From contig CACFQM010000009.1 of NCBI GenBank assembly GCA_902568425.1, positions 1-34,788 on the forward strand: a DNA stretch of 34,788 nt, in the 5' to 3' direction. Position numbers and translations under genes: made by a program. Numbering within the stretch: position 1 is the stretch's first letter; every line of letters begins with the position of its first letter. Shown here piece by piece: positions 10,400 to 20,646 of this stretch. Source of the stretch: an uncultured Pelagibacteraceae bacterium (GTDB lineage Bacteria; Pseudomonadota; Alphaproteobacteria; Pelagibacterales; Pelagibacteraceae). The notes below the pieces were generated by a model. It ran no database searches. It had not been told where the DNA came from and worked only from the letters and a program-made list of their open reading frames with translations.

Positions 10400-10440
10400 A
10401 ATAATTAATTAATTTTTGAAAAGTATATAATAAACAACTT

Positions 10441-11454
10441 ATGGGTTCAGTAATTCCTTTAAAAAAATCTGCAAACAATGCTTATTTAGATCTAAGAAAC
10501 CACTTAAATGACAAGCTTGATTCTGTTGAAAAACTTATAAAAAATAAACTCAAAAGTGATGTCACATTGATAAAAAAAATGAGTGATTATCACCTTGATT
10601 CAGGTGGCAAAAGAATTAGGGCACTTCTAACAATGGGTTGTTCAAAATTAGGTGGTTATTTAGAAGGGGATAGAGATGTAAATCTTGCAGCATGTGTTGA
10701 ACTAATTCACAGCGCAACCTTGCTTCACGATGATGTTATTGATCAAAGTAAAGTACGAAGAGGTAACAAAACTCCAAATCACATATGGGGAAATCAATCT
10801 TCTATATTGGTAGGAGACTATTTACTAAGTAGATGTTTTGAAATGATGGTTGAAGATGGAAATTTAGAGATATTGAAACTTCTTTCATCAACGTCAACTA
10901 AAATTGCTCAAGGAGAAGTTATGCAGCTTCAACACAAAGGTGAAGCTGACCTTTTAGAAGAAAATTATTTAAAAATTATAAATTTAAAAACTGCAGCTCT
11001 GTTTTCAGCAGCTACTAGAGTTGGGGCATGTTTGTCAGATTTGGATATTAAGAAGAAAGATGCTTTAGGATCATATGGTAAAAATTTAGGTTTAGCTTTT
11101 CAAATTGCAGATGATGCTTTAGATTATTTTTCTAAAGAAAAAATATTTGGAAAAGAAATTGGTAAAGATTTTTTTGAAGGTAAAGTTACTCTACCAGTTA
11201 TAATAGTATATCAAAAAGCTAATTCTATTGAGAGAACGTTTTTAATTAATACTTTCAAAAAAGACATTAGGAATAAAAAAGATTTTGAAGAGACTCAAAG
11301 ATTAATTAAAAAGTATAAAGCATTAGAGGCAACTTTTAGAAGAGCAGAGTATTTTGTAAACGTTTCTTACGATGCTTTGGGTATTTTCGAAAATTCAGAA
11401 GAAAAAAATATTTTACAAAACTTAACTAGTTTTAGCCTAAATAGATCTTTCTAA
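10441..11454 (+). CDS. ispB: Trans polyprenyl (octaprenyl-type) diphosphate synthase
   Basis: 337 aa; GGKRIRALLTMGCSKLGG, LIHSATLLHDDVIDQSKVRRG, GLAFQIADDALDYF: both Asp-rich prenyltransferase motifs. Confidence 0.9.
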   Translation: MGSVIPLKKSANNAYLDLRNHLNDKLDSVEKLIKNKLKSDVTLIKKMSDYHLDSGGKRIRALLTMGCSKLGGYLEGDRDVNLAACVELIHSATLLHDDVIDQSKVRRGNKTPNHIWGNQSSILVGDYLLSRCFEMMVEDGNLEILKLLSSTSTKIAQGEVMQLQHKGEADLLEENYLKIINLKTAALFSAATRVGACLSDLDIKKKDALGSYGKNLGLAFQIADDALDYFSKEKIFGKEIGKDFFEGKVTLPVIIVYQKANSIERTFLINTFKKDIRNKKDFEETQRLIKKYKALEATFRRAEYFVNVSYDALGIFENSEEKNILQNLTSFSLNRSF

Positions 11455-12083
11455 GGATAAAGTATTTCCTTTACCCAATTGTTATTTTCTTTTTTATAGT
11501 TAAGTCTTTCGTGAATTCTGTTTTTTATTTCTAGCCAAAACTCAATTCGTTCAGGTTTTAGATTCCAACCTGACCAGTGAGGTGGTCTAGGGACTTTATT
11601 TTCGTCTGGATATTTATTTTTAAATTCTTCAAACCTTTGGATTAACTCTTCTCTTTTTTTCATTACACTAGACTGCGATGATGCCCACGCACCTATTCTA
11701 CTCCTATAAGCTCTTGAATTATAATATTTATCAGCAACTTTATCATCAACAACATTTACTTTACCAGAAATTCTTATTTGTCTTCTAAGACTTTTCCAAT
11801 GAAAACACATTGAGGCATTAGGATTTTTTTTAAGATCAATTCCTTTTTTACTATTAAAATTAGTATAGAAAATAAATCCATCCTCACTATAACCTTTTAA
11901 CAAAACCATTCTCACACTTGGAATTCCATCAGGTGTTGAAGTTGCAAGTGATAATGCGTTTGGATCATTAATTTCACTTTTTTCGGCGACAGAGAACCAA
12001 TTTTTAAACAAAATAATAGGATTCGCCTCATCTCCAAAGCAATTATCCAGTCCTAACGAATTTTGGCCATTTTTTTGATTCAT
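11451..12083 (-). CDS. pdxH: Pyridoxamine 5'-phosphate oxidase
   Basis: 210 aa; DPNALSLATSTPDGIPSVRMVLLKGYSEDGFIFYTNFNSKKGIDL, FHWKSLRRQIRISGKV, RPPHWSGWNLKPERIEFW, RLNYKKE..WVKEILYP. Confidence 0.97.
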   Translation of the reverse strand: MNQKNGQNSLGLDNCFGDEANPIILFKNWFSVAEKSEINDPNALSLATSTPDGIPSVRMVLLKGYSEDGFIFYTNFNSKKGIDLKKNPNASMCFHWKSLRRQIRISGKVNVVDDKVADKYYNSRAYRSRIGAWASSQSSVMKKREELIQRFEEFKNKYPDENKVPRPPHWSGWNLKPERIEFWLEIKNRIHERLNYKKENNNWVKEILYP

Positions 12084-12117
12084 AATTAATATAAAATAAT
12101 TTATACATTAAATATCG

Positions 12118-13200
12118 ATGTCTTTTAATACTTTTGGAAAAATATTTAGATTTACGACTTGGGGTGAGTCACATGGTCCAGCTATAGGCTGTATTATCGA
12201 CGGTTGTCCTCCAAATATCCCAATTTCTGATAAAGAAATACAGATAGATATGGATCGTAGAAGACCTGGAAATACTAAGTTTGTATCTCAAAGGAAAGAG
12301 TCGGATAAAATAGAAATTTTGTCTGGTGTGTTTGATGGAAAGTCTACGGGAACTCCTATTTCAATATTAATAAGAAACGAAGATAAAAGATCTAGAGATT
12401 ATGAGTCGATAAAAAATAAGTTTAGACCAGGCCATGCTGATTTCACATATTTTAAAAAATATGGAATAAGAGATTTTAGAGGAGGAGGCAGACAGTCTGC
12501 AAGAGAAACAGCCTCAAGAGTTGCTGCTGGTGCTATAGCTAGAATAGTATTAAAAAATTTATTAGGAAAAAAGTTTAGTATTTACGGTGCTGTTATACAA
12601 TTAGGATTAATGGGCTGTGATAGAAAAAATTGGAATAATAAAGAAATAAGAAAAAACCCATTTTTTTGCCCTGATAAAAAATCAGTAAAACTTTGGGAAA
12701 AATATTTGATGGCAGTAAGAAAATCTGGTTCATCATGTGGTGCTATAATTGAGCTAAGAGCAAATGGTATACCTGCAGGACTTGGTGCACCAATTTACTC
12801 TAAACTTGATACTGACATAGCAGGTGCTTTAATGAGTATTAATGCCGTTAAAGGAGTAAATATCGGTGCAGGCATGGGTGCTGCATATTTATCAGGGGAA
12901 GAAAATTCTGATGAAATGAGATCTAAATCTGGAAAGGCTAAATTTAAAAGTAATAATGCTGGAGGAATACTTGGTGGTATTTCCTCAGGGCAGGAAATAA
13001 TTGCTTCATTTGCTGTAAAACCAACTTCGTCAATAATTAATAGTAGAGAAACAATTGATAAAAAAGGTAAAAATACAAAAATATCTGTCAGAGGCCGTCA
13101 TGATCCTTGTGTTGGTATAAGAGCTGTTCCTATTGGTGAAGCTATGCTTTCATGCGTGTTGCTAGACCACTTTTTAATGAATAGAGCTCAGTGTGGTTAA
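12118..13200 (+). CDS. aroC: Chorismate synthase
   Basis: 360 aa; [94 protein letters not shown]. Confidence 0.98.
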   Translation: MSFNTFGKIFRFTTWGESHGPAIGCIIDGCPPNIPISDKEIQIDMDRRRPGNTKFVSQRKESDKIEILSGVFDGKSTGTPISILIRNEDKRSRDYESIKNKFRPGHADFTYFKKYGIRDFRGGGRQSARETASRVAAGAIARIVLKNLLGKKFSIYGAVIQLGLMGCDRKNWNNKEIRKNPFFCPDKKSVKLWEKYLMAVRKSGSSCGAIIELRANGIPAGLGAPIYSKLDTDIAGALMSINAVKGVNIGAGMGAAYLSGEENSDEMRSKSGKAKFKSNNAGGILGGISSGQEIIASFAVKPTSSIINSRETIDKKGKNTKISVRGRHDPCVGIRAVPIGEAMLSCVLLDHFLMNRAQCG

Positions 13201-15113
13201 GATAAGTTTTTATTTTTTGCAATAACCACGTTAGAATTTAAAATACTTTCGATTTTCTCAACAATACTGTTACTGTCTAATCCTGCTGTTTTATACATGT
13301 TATCAGGTGTATCTTGATCTAAAAATTTATCAGGTAAAATCATAGATCTAAATTTCAATCCTTTATCAAAAAATCCTCTTTCAGATAAAAGATTTGAAAC
13401 ATGAGATCCAAAACCACCTATGGAACCTTCTTCAATTGTCAAAACAGCTTCATGGTTTGAAGCTAATTCCAGAATTTGTTTTTCATCTAAAGGTTTTGCG
13501 AATCTTGCGTCAAAAATTGTCACAAAAATTCCTTTCTTATTTAAAGTTGTGGCAGCTTTTTTGCATTCATTCATCCTTGCTCCAAAATTAAGAATTGCCA
13601 AATGTTTTCCAGACGAAATAATTCTACCTTTACCAATTTCGATAGTTTCATTGATATCGGGTAATACTACACCAAAACCACTTCCCCTAGGATATCTGAA
13701 GGCTGATGGCCTATCATTTATGTTTACTGATGTATTTATCATTCTTACTAATTCAGCCTCGTCGCTTGCTGCCATTACAACAAAATTTGGTAGAGTAGAA
13801 AGGTATGTAGTATCAAATGATCCAGCATGAGTTGCTCCGTCTGAGCCGACTAAGCCTGCTCTATCTATGGCAAATCTAACTGGTAAAGATTGTATTGCAA
13901 CATCATGAACAACCTGATCGTAAGCCCTTTGTAAAAAAGTTGAGTAAATAGCAGCATAGGGTTTGTATCCTTCGGTAGCTAATCCAGCAGCGAAAGTTAC
14001 TCCGTGTTGTTCGGCTATGCCAACATCAAACATCCTGTCAGGAAACTTTTTTTGAAAAAGATCTAGTCCAGTTCCCGATGGCATTGCACCGGTAATTGCT
14101 ACAATTTTAGTATCATTCTGAGCATGTTTAATTAAGGTATTTGCAAAAACCTTTGTATAAGAAGGTCCTGCTGATTTACCTTTTGCTTGTTTACCAGTTA
14201 AAACGTCAAATTTTGATACCCCATGATATTTATCTCCCGACTCTTCAGCGGGTTTGTATCCTTTACCCTTTTTGGTAATTGCATGTATTAATATTGGACC
14301 TTGATGATTTGAATTTTTTGCGTTCTCTAAAATTGTAACTAAATTGTTTACATCATGTCCATCAATGGGACCTATATAATAAAACCCAAGTTGGCTGAAT
14401 AATGTTCCGCCTGTCACTGCGCTTCTAAGTAAATCCTCTGCTTTCCCCGCGCTTTTTGAAAATCTTCTTGAAAATGCTGAAAGTATTAATTTTATGGTTT
14501 CACGGAAACTGAAATATATTTTTCCAGACAAAAGTCTTGCAAGATATTTGCTCATCGCACCAACCGGTGGTGCAATAGACATATCATTATCATTAAGAAC
14601 AACTATCAATTTAGATTTCATCGCTCCGGCATTATTCATTGCCTCATAGGCCATTCCTGCACTCATTGCTCCATCACCTATAACAGCAACAACATTATTT
14701 TTATCATTAGAAAGCTTCTTAGCTGTAGCCATACCAAGAGTTGATGATATAGATGTAGAACTATGTGCTGCTCCAAATGGATCATATTCACTTTCCGATC
14801 TTTTAGTAAATCCTGAAAGCCCACCGCCTTTTCTTAATGTTCTTATTCTGTCTCGTCTTCCTGTAATTAATTTGTGTGGGTAGCATTGATGGCCAACATC
14901 CCAAACTAATTTGTCTTTTGGAGTATTGAAAACATAGTGCAAAGCAACAGTAAGCTCTACCACGCCTAGACCTGCTCCTAGATGACCTCCGGTTTCAGAT
15001 ACAACATTAATAAGTTCAGATCTCAATTCTTTTGAAACTTGATCTAATTGATTTTTACTAAGTTTCCTTAAATCTGAGGGATAATTAATATTATCTAATA
15101 ATTCATTTTTCAT
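13197..15113 (-). CDS. dxs: 1-deoxy-D-xylulose-5-phosphate synthase
   Basis: 638 aa; [104 protein letters not shown]. Confidence 0.98.
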   Translation of the reverse strand: MKNELLDNINYPSDLRKLSKNQLDQVSKELRSELINVVSETGGHLGAGLGVVELTVALHYVFNTPKDKLVWDVGHQCYPHKLITGRRDRIRTLRKGGGLSGFTKRSESEYDPFGAAHSSTSISSTLGMATAKKLSNDKNNVVAVIGDGAMSAGMAYEAMNNAGAMKSKLIVVLNDNDMSIAPPVGAMSKYLARLLSGKIYFSFRETIKLILSAFSRRFSKSAGKAEDLLRSAVTGGTLFSQLGFYYIGPIDGHDVNNLVTILENAKNSNHQGPILIHAITKKGKGYKPAEESGDKYHGVSKFDVLTGKQAKGKSAGPSYTKVFANTLIKHAQNDTKIVAITGAMPSGTGLDLFQKKFPDRMFDVGIAEQHGVTFAAGLATEGYKPYAAIYSTFLQRAYDQVVHDVAIQSLPVRFAIDRAGLVGSDGATHAGSFDTTYLSTLPNFVVMAASDEAELVRMINTSVNINDRPSAFRYPRGSGFGVVLPDINETIEIGKGRIISSGKHLAILNFGARMNECKKAATTLNKKGIFVTIFDARFAKPLDEKQILELASNHEAVLTIEEGSIGGFGSHVSNLLSERGFFDKGLKFRSMILPDKFLDQDTPDNMYKTAGLDSNSIVEKIESILNSNVVIAKNKNLS

Positions 15114-15985
15114 TAAAAACTTCTATTTAATATAAAATCTGATACCTCAATTAACTTATTTGATTTTTTTCCATATTTTTTTAATTTATTTATTATCATC
15201 TTTTTTCTATCCAAAGCAAACCCTAAAGTTTTTTCATAACCAAATAATTTAATTAATGTGGATTTCCCCTTTTTTTTGTCTTTCTTAACTGGTTTGCCTG
15301 TGTTTTTTTTATTTCCTTTTATGTCTAAAAGATCATCTGCAATTTGAAACAATAATCCTAATTCCGCCCCAACCATGCTCATTTCTTTTTGTGTCTTGAG
15401 ATTTTTTTTAGCTATAATTGCTGGTGCTAAACAACAAAATTCAAATAATTTTCCTGTTTTTTTTCTCTGCATATTGATGATTTTTTTAAAATTAATTTTC
15501 TTTTTTTCGTAATTAAGATCTAAAAATTGACCTCCTGCAATACCAACATGACCAGCACATTCAGATAATTTTTTTATAAGATTTAATTTAACAGTTGTAT
15601 CTACATTAAATTTTTTGTCCGCTATTATTTCAAAAGCTAATGTAAGCAAAGAGTTACCAGCAAGTATCGCTGTTGACTCTCCAAATTTGATGTGTGTTGA
15701 TGGTTTTCCTCGCCTTAATGTGTCGTTATCCATGCACGGTAAGTCGTCATGAATTAAGGAGTACGAATGTATACACTCTACAGCAGCACATAAATTAATT
15801 ATTTGATTAGATCTAATATTAAAAATTTTTGATGTATTTAAAATGATTGTTGATCTAATCTTTTTTCCACCAAATAAAGTGCCATATTTCATAACAGGGA
15901 CGAGCTCTGAATACTTTTGTGTATTGAAATATTTTTTTATAAATATATCTACAATCTTTGCATTTTGTTTGATATTTTTAAGCAT
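15113..15985 (-). CDS. ispA: Polyprenyl (geranyl/farnesyl) diphosphate synthase
   Basis: 290 aa; [83 protein letters not shown]; between xseB and dxs. Confidence 0.95.
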   Translation of the reverse strand: MLKNIKQNAKIVDIFIKKYFNTQKYSELVPVMKYGTLFGGKKIRSTIILNTSKIFNIRSNQIINLCAAVECIHSYSLIHDDLPCMDNDTLRRGKPSTHIKFGESTAILAGNSLLTLAFEIIADKKFNVDTTVKLNLIKKLSECAGHVGIAGGQFLDLNYEKKKINFKKIINMQRKKTGKLFEFCCLAPAIIAKKNLKTQKEMSMVGAELGLLFQIADDLLDIKGNKKNTGKPVKKDKKKGKSTLIKLFGYEKTLGFALDRKKMIINKLKKYGKKSNKLIEVSDFILNRSF

Positions 15986-15997
15986 TAAAACGATTAA

Positions 15998-16213
15998 TTA
16001 TTTTTTTTTACCCATCGCATGTATTTTATTTAGTTTTTCCTTAAAAACGTTATCTACATGATTATTCAATAACAATAATCTTTCATAATCTTTCTTTGAA
16101 TTCTCTAAATCTATTCCATTATCCTCTAATCTTTTTAAAATATCCAATATTTCAATTTTAGCTTCGTTTATTGATTTACTTTTAATGTCAGGTGGAATAT
16201 TTTTGATTTTCAT
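15998..16213 (-). CDS. xseB: Exodeoxyribonuclease VII small subunit
   Basis: 71 aa; EAKIEILDILKRLEDNGIDLENSKKDYERLLLLNNHVDNVFKEKLNKI, plus the classical xseB-ispA-dxs neighbourhood. Confidence 0.85.
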   Translation of the reverse strand: MKIKNIPPDIKSKSINEAKIEILDILKRLEDNGIDLENSKKDYERLLLLNNHVDNVFKEKLNKIHAMGKKK

Positions 16214-16234
16214 TAAACTTATAATAATCTTAAT

Positions 16235-17176
16235 ATGAAAAATATCTATAAAAATTCTTTTTACAACCTTAATAAGGCAAAAAGAATTTTAGAAAAAAAC
16301 CAAATTTTAGCATTACCGACAGAAACCGTATATGGGTTAGCAGGAAATGCTTATTCTCATAAATCTGTTAAGAGAATATATAGTTTAAAGAAGAGACCTC
16401 AAAAAAATCCACTTATTATTCATTATTATAATTTAGACCTGCTTAAAAGAGATGCGGAATATGATAAAAATTTTTTAAAACTTTATAAAAAATTTTCTCC
16501 TGGACCTCTTACATACATTTTAAAAAAGAAAGAAAAATCAAAAGTTTCAAAATTTGCTAATGCGAAATTAAAAACAATTGCAGTGAGATTTCCAAAAAAT
16601 AAAATTATTAGATCTTTATTAAAAAAATTAACTTTCCCTTTAGCAATACCAAGTGCAAATATTTCTACTGGGGTAAGTCCAACAGAACCATTAGATGTAG
16701 TTGACGAATTCAAAAATAAAATTAAATTTATTTTAGATGGTGGAAAATCAACAATTGGACTAGAGTCGACTGTTATAAATTTGAGCGGTAAACCTAAAAT
16801 TTTAAGACCGGGAGCAATAAGTTATATTCAAATTGAAAAGATATTAAGAAAACAAGTCTCAAATGTAACTAAATCTAAATTTGTGATTTCACCTGGTATG
16901 CATAAAAAACATTATTCGCCAGGAATACCAATTAAGCTTAATTCAATTAAACCTGATTATAAGGCCGCATTCATTGTTTTTGGAAAAAAGTATAAGATGA
17001 AAAAAAATATGTTTAATTTGAGTAAAAAAAGTAATCTTAAAGAAGCAGCCAAAAATTTATATAAAGTCTTGAGAAAGATAAAAAAATTGAAATATAAAAA
17101 AATTAATGTAGTTAAAATCCCAAATAAAAGTATTGGAATTGCGATCAATGATAGATTAAAGAAGGCATCAAATTAA
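16235..17176 (+). CDS. L-threonylcarbamoyladenylate synthase (Sua5/YrdC/TsaC family)
   Basis: 313 aa; LALPTETVYGLAGNAYSHKSVKRIYSLKKRPQKNPLIIHYYNLD, AVRFPKNKIIRSLL, PLAIPSANISTGVSPTEPLDV, GLESTVINL..PKILRPGAIS, SPGMHKKHYSPGIPI (Sua5 linker). Confidence 0.95.
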   Translation: MKNIYKNSFYNLNKAKRILEKNQILALPTETVYGLAGNAYSHKSVKRIYSLKKRPQKNPLIIHYYNLDLLKRDAEYDKNFLKLYKKFSPGPLTYILKKKEKSKVSKFANAKLKTIAVRFPKNKIIRSLLKKLTFPLAIPSANISTGVSPTEPLDVVDEFKNKIKFILDGGKSTIGLESTVINLSGKPKILRPGAISYIQIEKILRKQVSNVTKSKFVISPGMHKKHYSPGIPIKLNSIKPDYKAAFIVFGKKYKMKKNMFNLSKKSNLKEAAKNLYKVLRKIKKLKYKKINVVKIPNKSIGIAINDRLKKASN

Positions 17177-17911
17177 ATGTCCATAGAAATTAAAAATTTA
17201 TCAAAAAAATTTAATGAAGTTTATGCAGTAAAAAATATCGATTTCACAATTGGTGCAAATAAAACTATTGGATTACTCGGTCCTAATGGTTGTGGCAAAA
17301 CTACATCAATAGGAATGATGCTTGGATTAATAAAGCCAACTACAGGTGATATTATTATACAAAATAAAAATATAAATACATTTGAGAGAAATAAACTTTT
17401 AAGTATTATGAATTTTGCATCGCCCTACGTAGAATTACCTAAAAAACTAAGTGTGAAACAAAATCTCCAAATCTACGGTAGGCTTTACGGGGTAAAAGAT
17501 TTATCTATTAGAATAGATGAATTAGCTGAAGACTTAAATTTAAAAGATTTTATAAATAAAAAAACTGGTGAGTTATCCTCAGGACAAAAAAATAGAGTGT
17601 CTCTTGCTAAGTCGCTTATTAATAAACCTGAAATTCTTCTATTAGATGAACCGACTGCAAGTCTTGATCCAGATATTGGTGATTATGTTAGGTCTTATTT
17701 GCAGTCATACAAATCTAAAAATAAAGTAACTATACTTTTAGCTTCTCATAATATGGCTGAAGTAGAAAGACTTTGTGACAGTGTTATAATGATGAAAAAA
17801 GGGAAAATTATTGATCAAGGAACTAGTAAAGAGATAATAAATAGACATGGTAGAACTAATCTAGAAGAAACGTTTTTAAAAATAGTAAGGAGCAAAGATG
17901 AGTTGGCATAA
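17177..17911 (+). CDS. ABC-2-type transporter ATP-binding protein
   Basis: 244 aa; Walker A GPNGCGKTT, signature LSSGQKNRVSLAKSL, Walker B ILLLDEPTASLDP, H-loop SHNMAEVE. Confidence 0.95.
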   Translation: MSIEIKNLSKKFNEVYAVKNIDFTIGANKTIGLLGPNGCGKTTSIGMMLGLIKPTTGDIIIQNKNINTFERNKLLSIMNFASPYVELPKKLSVKQNLQIYGRLYGVKDLSIRIDELAEDLNLKDFINKKTGELSSGQKNRVSLAKSLINKPEILLLDEPTASLDPDIGDYVRSYLQSYKSKNKVTILLASHNMAEVERLCDSVIMMKKGKIIDQGTSKEIINRHGRTNLEETFLKIVRSKDELA

Positions 17912-18689
17912 AATTTATGCTTTATGTTTAAGACATATTTATTTGATAAGTAATTCTTTGCCAAGAATTATAGACTTAATATATTGGCCAACTGTACAAA
18001 TATTATTATGGGGATTTATATCAAAATTTTTTACTTTAAATTCTGAGTATTACAGTAATACAGTAGGAATAATATTAACAGCAGCCATTCTATACGATTT
18101 TTTATTTAGAGTAAGTATAAGTTATAATATTATGTTTCTTGAAGAAATTTGGAGTAGGAATTTTACAAATTTATTTATAGCTCCAATAAAGTTAAGTGAA
18201 ATGATAGCATCGCTTACAATAACTGCGGTGTTTAGATCTTTAATAGGACTAATTCCAGCTGCATTATTGGCCATACCTTTGTTCGGTGTCTCAGTTTTTA
18301 AAATAGGTTTACCACTGTTAGCATTGTTATTTAGTTTGTATATTTTTGGTGTCACGCTTGGACTTTTGGTCACCGCAGGACTTTTGCGATTTGGCCCTTC
18401 GTTTGAAAATATTGCTTGGGCAAGTTTATTTTTTTTAGCCCCATTGGGTTGTATATATTACCCGGTTGAAATACTTCCTTTGTCTTTACAAATAATAGCT
18501 AAAGGACTTCCGCTTGTACATGTTTTTGAAGAAATGAGAAATATACTTATAAATGGAACAGTTAATTATTTTGAAATATTCATTTCGATTTTAATTTCAG
18601 TTGCCTATTTTATTTTTGGTGTAATAATTTTTTATATGGCATATTTTGGTGCTAGAGTTAGAGGCACCTTGATAAATATGGGGGAATAA
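17898..18689 (+). CDS. ABC-2-type transporter permease
   Basis: 263 aa, multiple hydrophobic TM segments; 14-bp overlap with upstream ATPase gene; overall ABC-2 permease look (EIWSRNFTNLFIAPIKLSEMIASL). Confidence 0.85.
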   Translation: MSWHKIYALCLRHIYLISNSLPRIIDLIYWPTVQILLWGFISKFFTLNSEYYSNTVGIILTAAILYDFLFRVSISYNIMFLEEIWSRNFTNLFIAPIKLSEMIASLTITAVFRSLIGLIPAALLAIPLFGVSVFKIGLPLLALLFSLYIFGVTLGLLVTAGLLRFGPSFENIAWASLFFLAPLGCIYYPVEILPLSLQIIAKGLPLVHVFEEMRNILINGTVNYFEIFISILISVAYFIFGVIIFYMAYFGARVRGTLINMGE

Positions 18690-18692
18690 TAA

Positions 18693-19508
18693 ATGGCTCT
18701 ATATGACTGTTTTATGTATTTTGATGAAGATATGTTGCTCGACATCAGGTTAAATATATTAAATGAAACAGTTGATAAATTTGTAATAGCAGAAGCAACA
18801 AAAACTCACTCTGGTCAAGATAAAAAGCTTAATTTTGATATAAAAAATTTTTTAAAATTTAAAGATAAGATAAATTATTTAGTAATCGATGATTTGCCTG
18901 AAAATTTAAGTAAATACAAAAAAGGCTGGTCGGAAAGTCATTTAAGAGATCAATATCAACGAAATTCTTTAAGTAGAGGTTTGGTGGACTGTGATGAAGA
19001 TGATTTAGTTATGATCTCAGATCTTGATGAAATTCCAAATCCAGACAAAATAAGTGAATTTAATAAAGAAAAAAAGTATGCTTGTTTTTTACAAAAGAAT
19101 TTTCATCAAAAATTAAATTTACTAAATACCTCAATAAAGGAATGGCCTGGAACAAAAATATGTATTAAAAAATATCTAAAATCACCTCAATGGCTCAGAA
19201 ATATTAAAACTAAAGAAATACCTTTTTGGAAGTTCTATAAACCTCGAAGACCACAAATATTAAATGATGGTGGATGGCATTTTAATGATTTAAAAACACC
19301 AGAAGAACTATCTAATAAAATCCAGAGTTATGCTCACCAAGAATTTAATAAAGATAAATTTGTTGATGTTAGAAAAATTAGCGACAGATTAAAAAATAGG
19401 CAAGATTTATTTGATCGTGATTACAAATTTGAAGTTATAAATATTGACAAAAATTACCCTAAATTTTTAAGAGAAAATAAGATTAAGTATAAAAACTGGA
19501 TATTATAA
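18693..19508 (+). CDS. Glycosyltransferase family 17-like protein (MGAT3-type fold family)
   Basis: 271 aa; YDCFMYFDEDMLLDIRLNILNETVDKFVIAEATKTHSGQDKKLNF, YQRNSLSRGL, DDLVMISDLDEIPNP, GGWHFNDLKTPEEL: characteristic GT17 blocks. Confidence 0.85.
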   Translation: MALYDCFMYFDEDMLLDIRLNILNETVDKFVIAEATKTHSGQDKKLNFDIKNFLKFKDKINYLVIDDLPENLSKYKKGWSESHLRDQYQRNSLSRGLVDCDEDDLVMISDLDEIPNPDKISEFNKEKKYACFLQKNFHQKLNLLNTSIKEWPGTKICIKKYLKSPQWLRNIKTKEIPFWKFYKPRRPQILNDGGWHFNDLKTPEELSNKIQSYAHQEFNKDKFVDVRKISDRLKNRQDLFDRDYKFEVINIDKNYPKFLRENKIKYKNWIL

Positions 19509-19527
19509 AATTTGTATTATTTTATTT

Positions 19528-19605
19528 TGGTGGGCCGTGAAGGATTTGAACCCTCAACCTCACCGTCCGAAGCGGTGCGCTCTATCCAGTTGAAGCTAAC
19601 GGCCC
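19528..19605 (-). tRNA. tRNA-Arg (anticodon TCG), CCA encoded
   Basis: Reverse complement GGGCCGTTAGCTTCAACTGGATAGAGCGCACCGCTTCGGACGGTGAGGTTGAGGGTTCAAATCCTTCACGGCCCACCA; anticodon stem CACCG/CGGTG with loop CTTCGGA; intact D, T and acceptor stems. Confidence 0.95.
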
Positions 19606-19634
19606 CTGGGAATATAATACTTTTAAATTATTAG

Positions 19635-20615
19635 ATGAATAAAACAATAACATTTTTAGCTAAGGATCTGGGAAAAAAGATCAGATTAGATAAGTATTTA
19701 GCAGATAACTTAAATGATTTTACCAGATCACAAATAAAAAAAATAATATTATCAAAGAATATCAAGTTGAATAAAAAGTTGATCAATTCTGCATCTGAGA
19801 AAGTAAAGAATGATGATTTAATTGAGGTGAGTTTTCCAGATAAAACAAATAAAGATTTAAAACCAAAAAAAATAAATTTAGATATAGTATACGAAGATAA
19901 CGATCTAATAATTATAAATAAAAAAAGTGGCTTAGTTGTTCATCCTGGAGCTGGAAATCAAGATGAAACTTTAGTGAACGGATTAATGTATCTTTACAAA
20001 AATAATTTGTCTAATATTAACGGAGACTTTAGACCAGGCATAGTCCATAGAATTGATAAAGACACGAGTGGTTTAATTGTTGTTGCTAAAAACAATCAAA
20101 CTCACAATAGTCTCTCCGAGCAATTTAGTAATCACTCAATAAAAAGAAAGTATTTGGCCTTGGTTTGGGGTGTAGTAAGACCTTTGACTGGAAAGATAAC
20201 AACCTTAATTTCTAGAAACAAAAAAAATAGACAGCTAATGACAGTAAGTGAGCGTTTGGGTAAGAAGGCAATAACAAACTACAAAACTTTAAAAACATTC
20301 AGTTCAAAAGAAATACCAAGAATGAGTTTAATAGAGTGTATTTTAGAAACAGGAAGAACCCATCAAATTAGAGTGCATCTAGCGTACAAAGGAAATCCTT
20401 TAATCGGTGACAAAAAGTATGGAAAAAAAAAACAAAAATTCAAAAAAATTAATTTAAAATTTGAAAAAATACTCTCTTCATTTGATAGGCAAGCATTACA
20501 TGCTAAAAGTTTAGGTTTTTTTCATCCAGTAAAAAAAAAGTTTCTTGATTTTGACTCCAAATTACCTAGTGATTTTAAAAAAATACTAGATTTTCTTGAC
20601 AAATTTGGTAATTGA
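19635..20615 (+). CDS. rluD: 23S rRNA pseudouridine synthase, RluD type
   Basis: 326 aa; S4 domain RLDKYLADNLNDFTRSQIKKII, IVYEDNDLIIINKKSGLVVHPGAGNQDETLVNGL, RPGIVHRIDKDTSGLIVVAK, ETGRTHQIRVHLAYKGNPLIGDKKYG. Confidence 0.95.
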   Translation: MNKTITFLAKDLGKKIRLDKYLADNLNDFTRSQIKKIILSKNIKLNKKLINSASEKVKNDDLIEVSFPDKTNKDLKPKKINLDIVYEDNDLIIINKKSGLVVHPGAGNQDETLVNGLMYLYKNNLSNINGDFRPGIVHRIDKDTSGLIVVAKNNQTHNSLSEQFSNHSIKRKYLALVWGVVRPLTGKITTLISRNKKNRQLMTVSERLGKKAITNYKTLKTFSSKEIPRMSLIECILETGRTHQIRVHLAYKGNPLIGDKKYGKKKQKFKKINLKFEKILSSFDRQALHAKSLGFFHPVKKKFLDFDSKLPSDFKKILDFLDKFGN

Positions 20616-20646
20616 ACAATAAAAATTTATAAATATATATACAATT

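Noticed and set aside
10294-10440. Riboswitch or small RNA in the largest non-coding gap
   Set aside because: No GC-containing nested stems or known riboswitch core seen by eye; a covariance-model scan (Rfam) would be needed
13420-13830. 136-aa plus-strand ORF
   Set aside because: Entirely antisense to dxs, which has unambiguous conserved motifs
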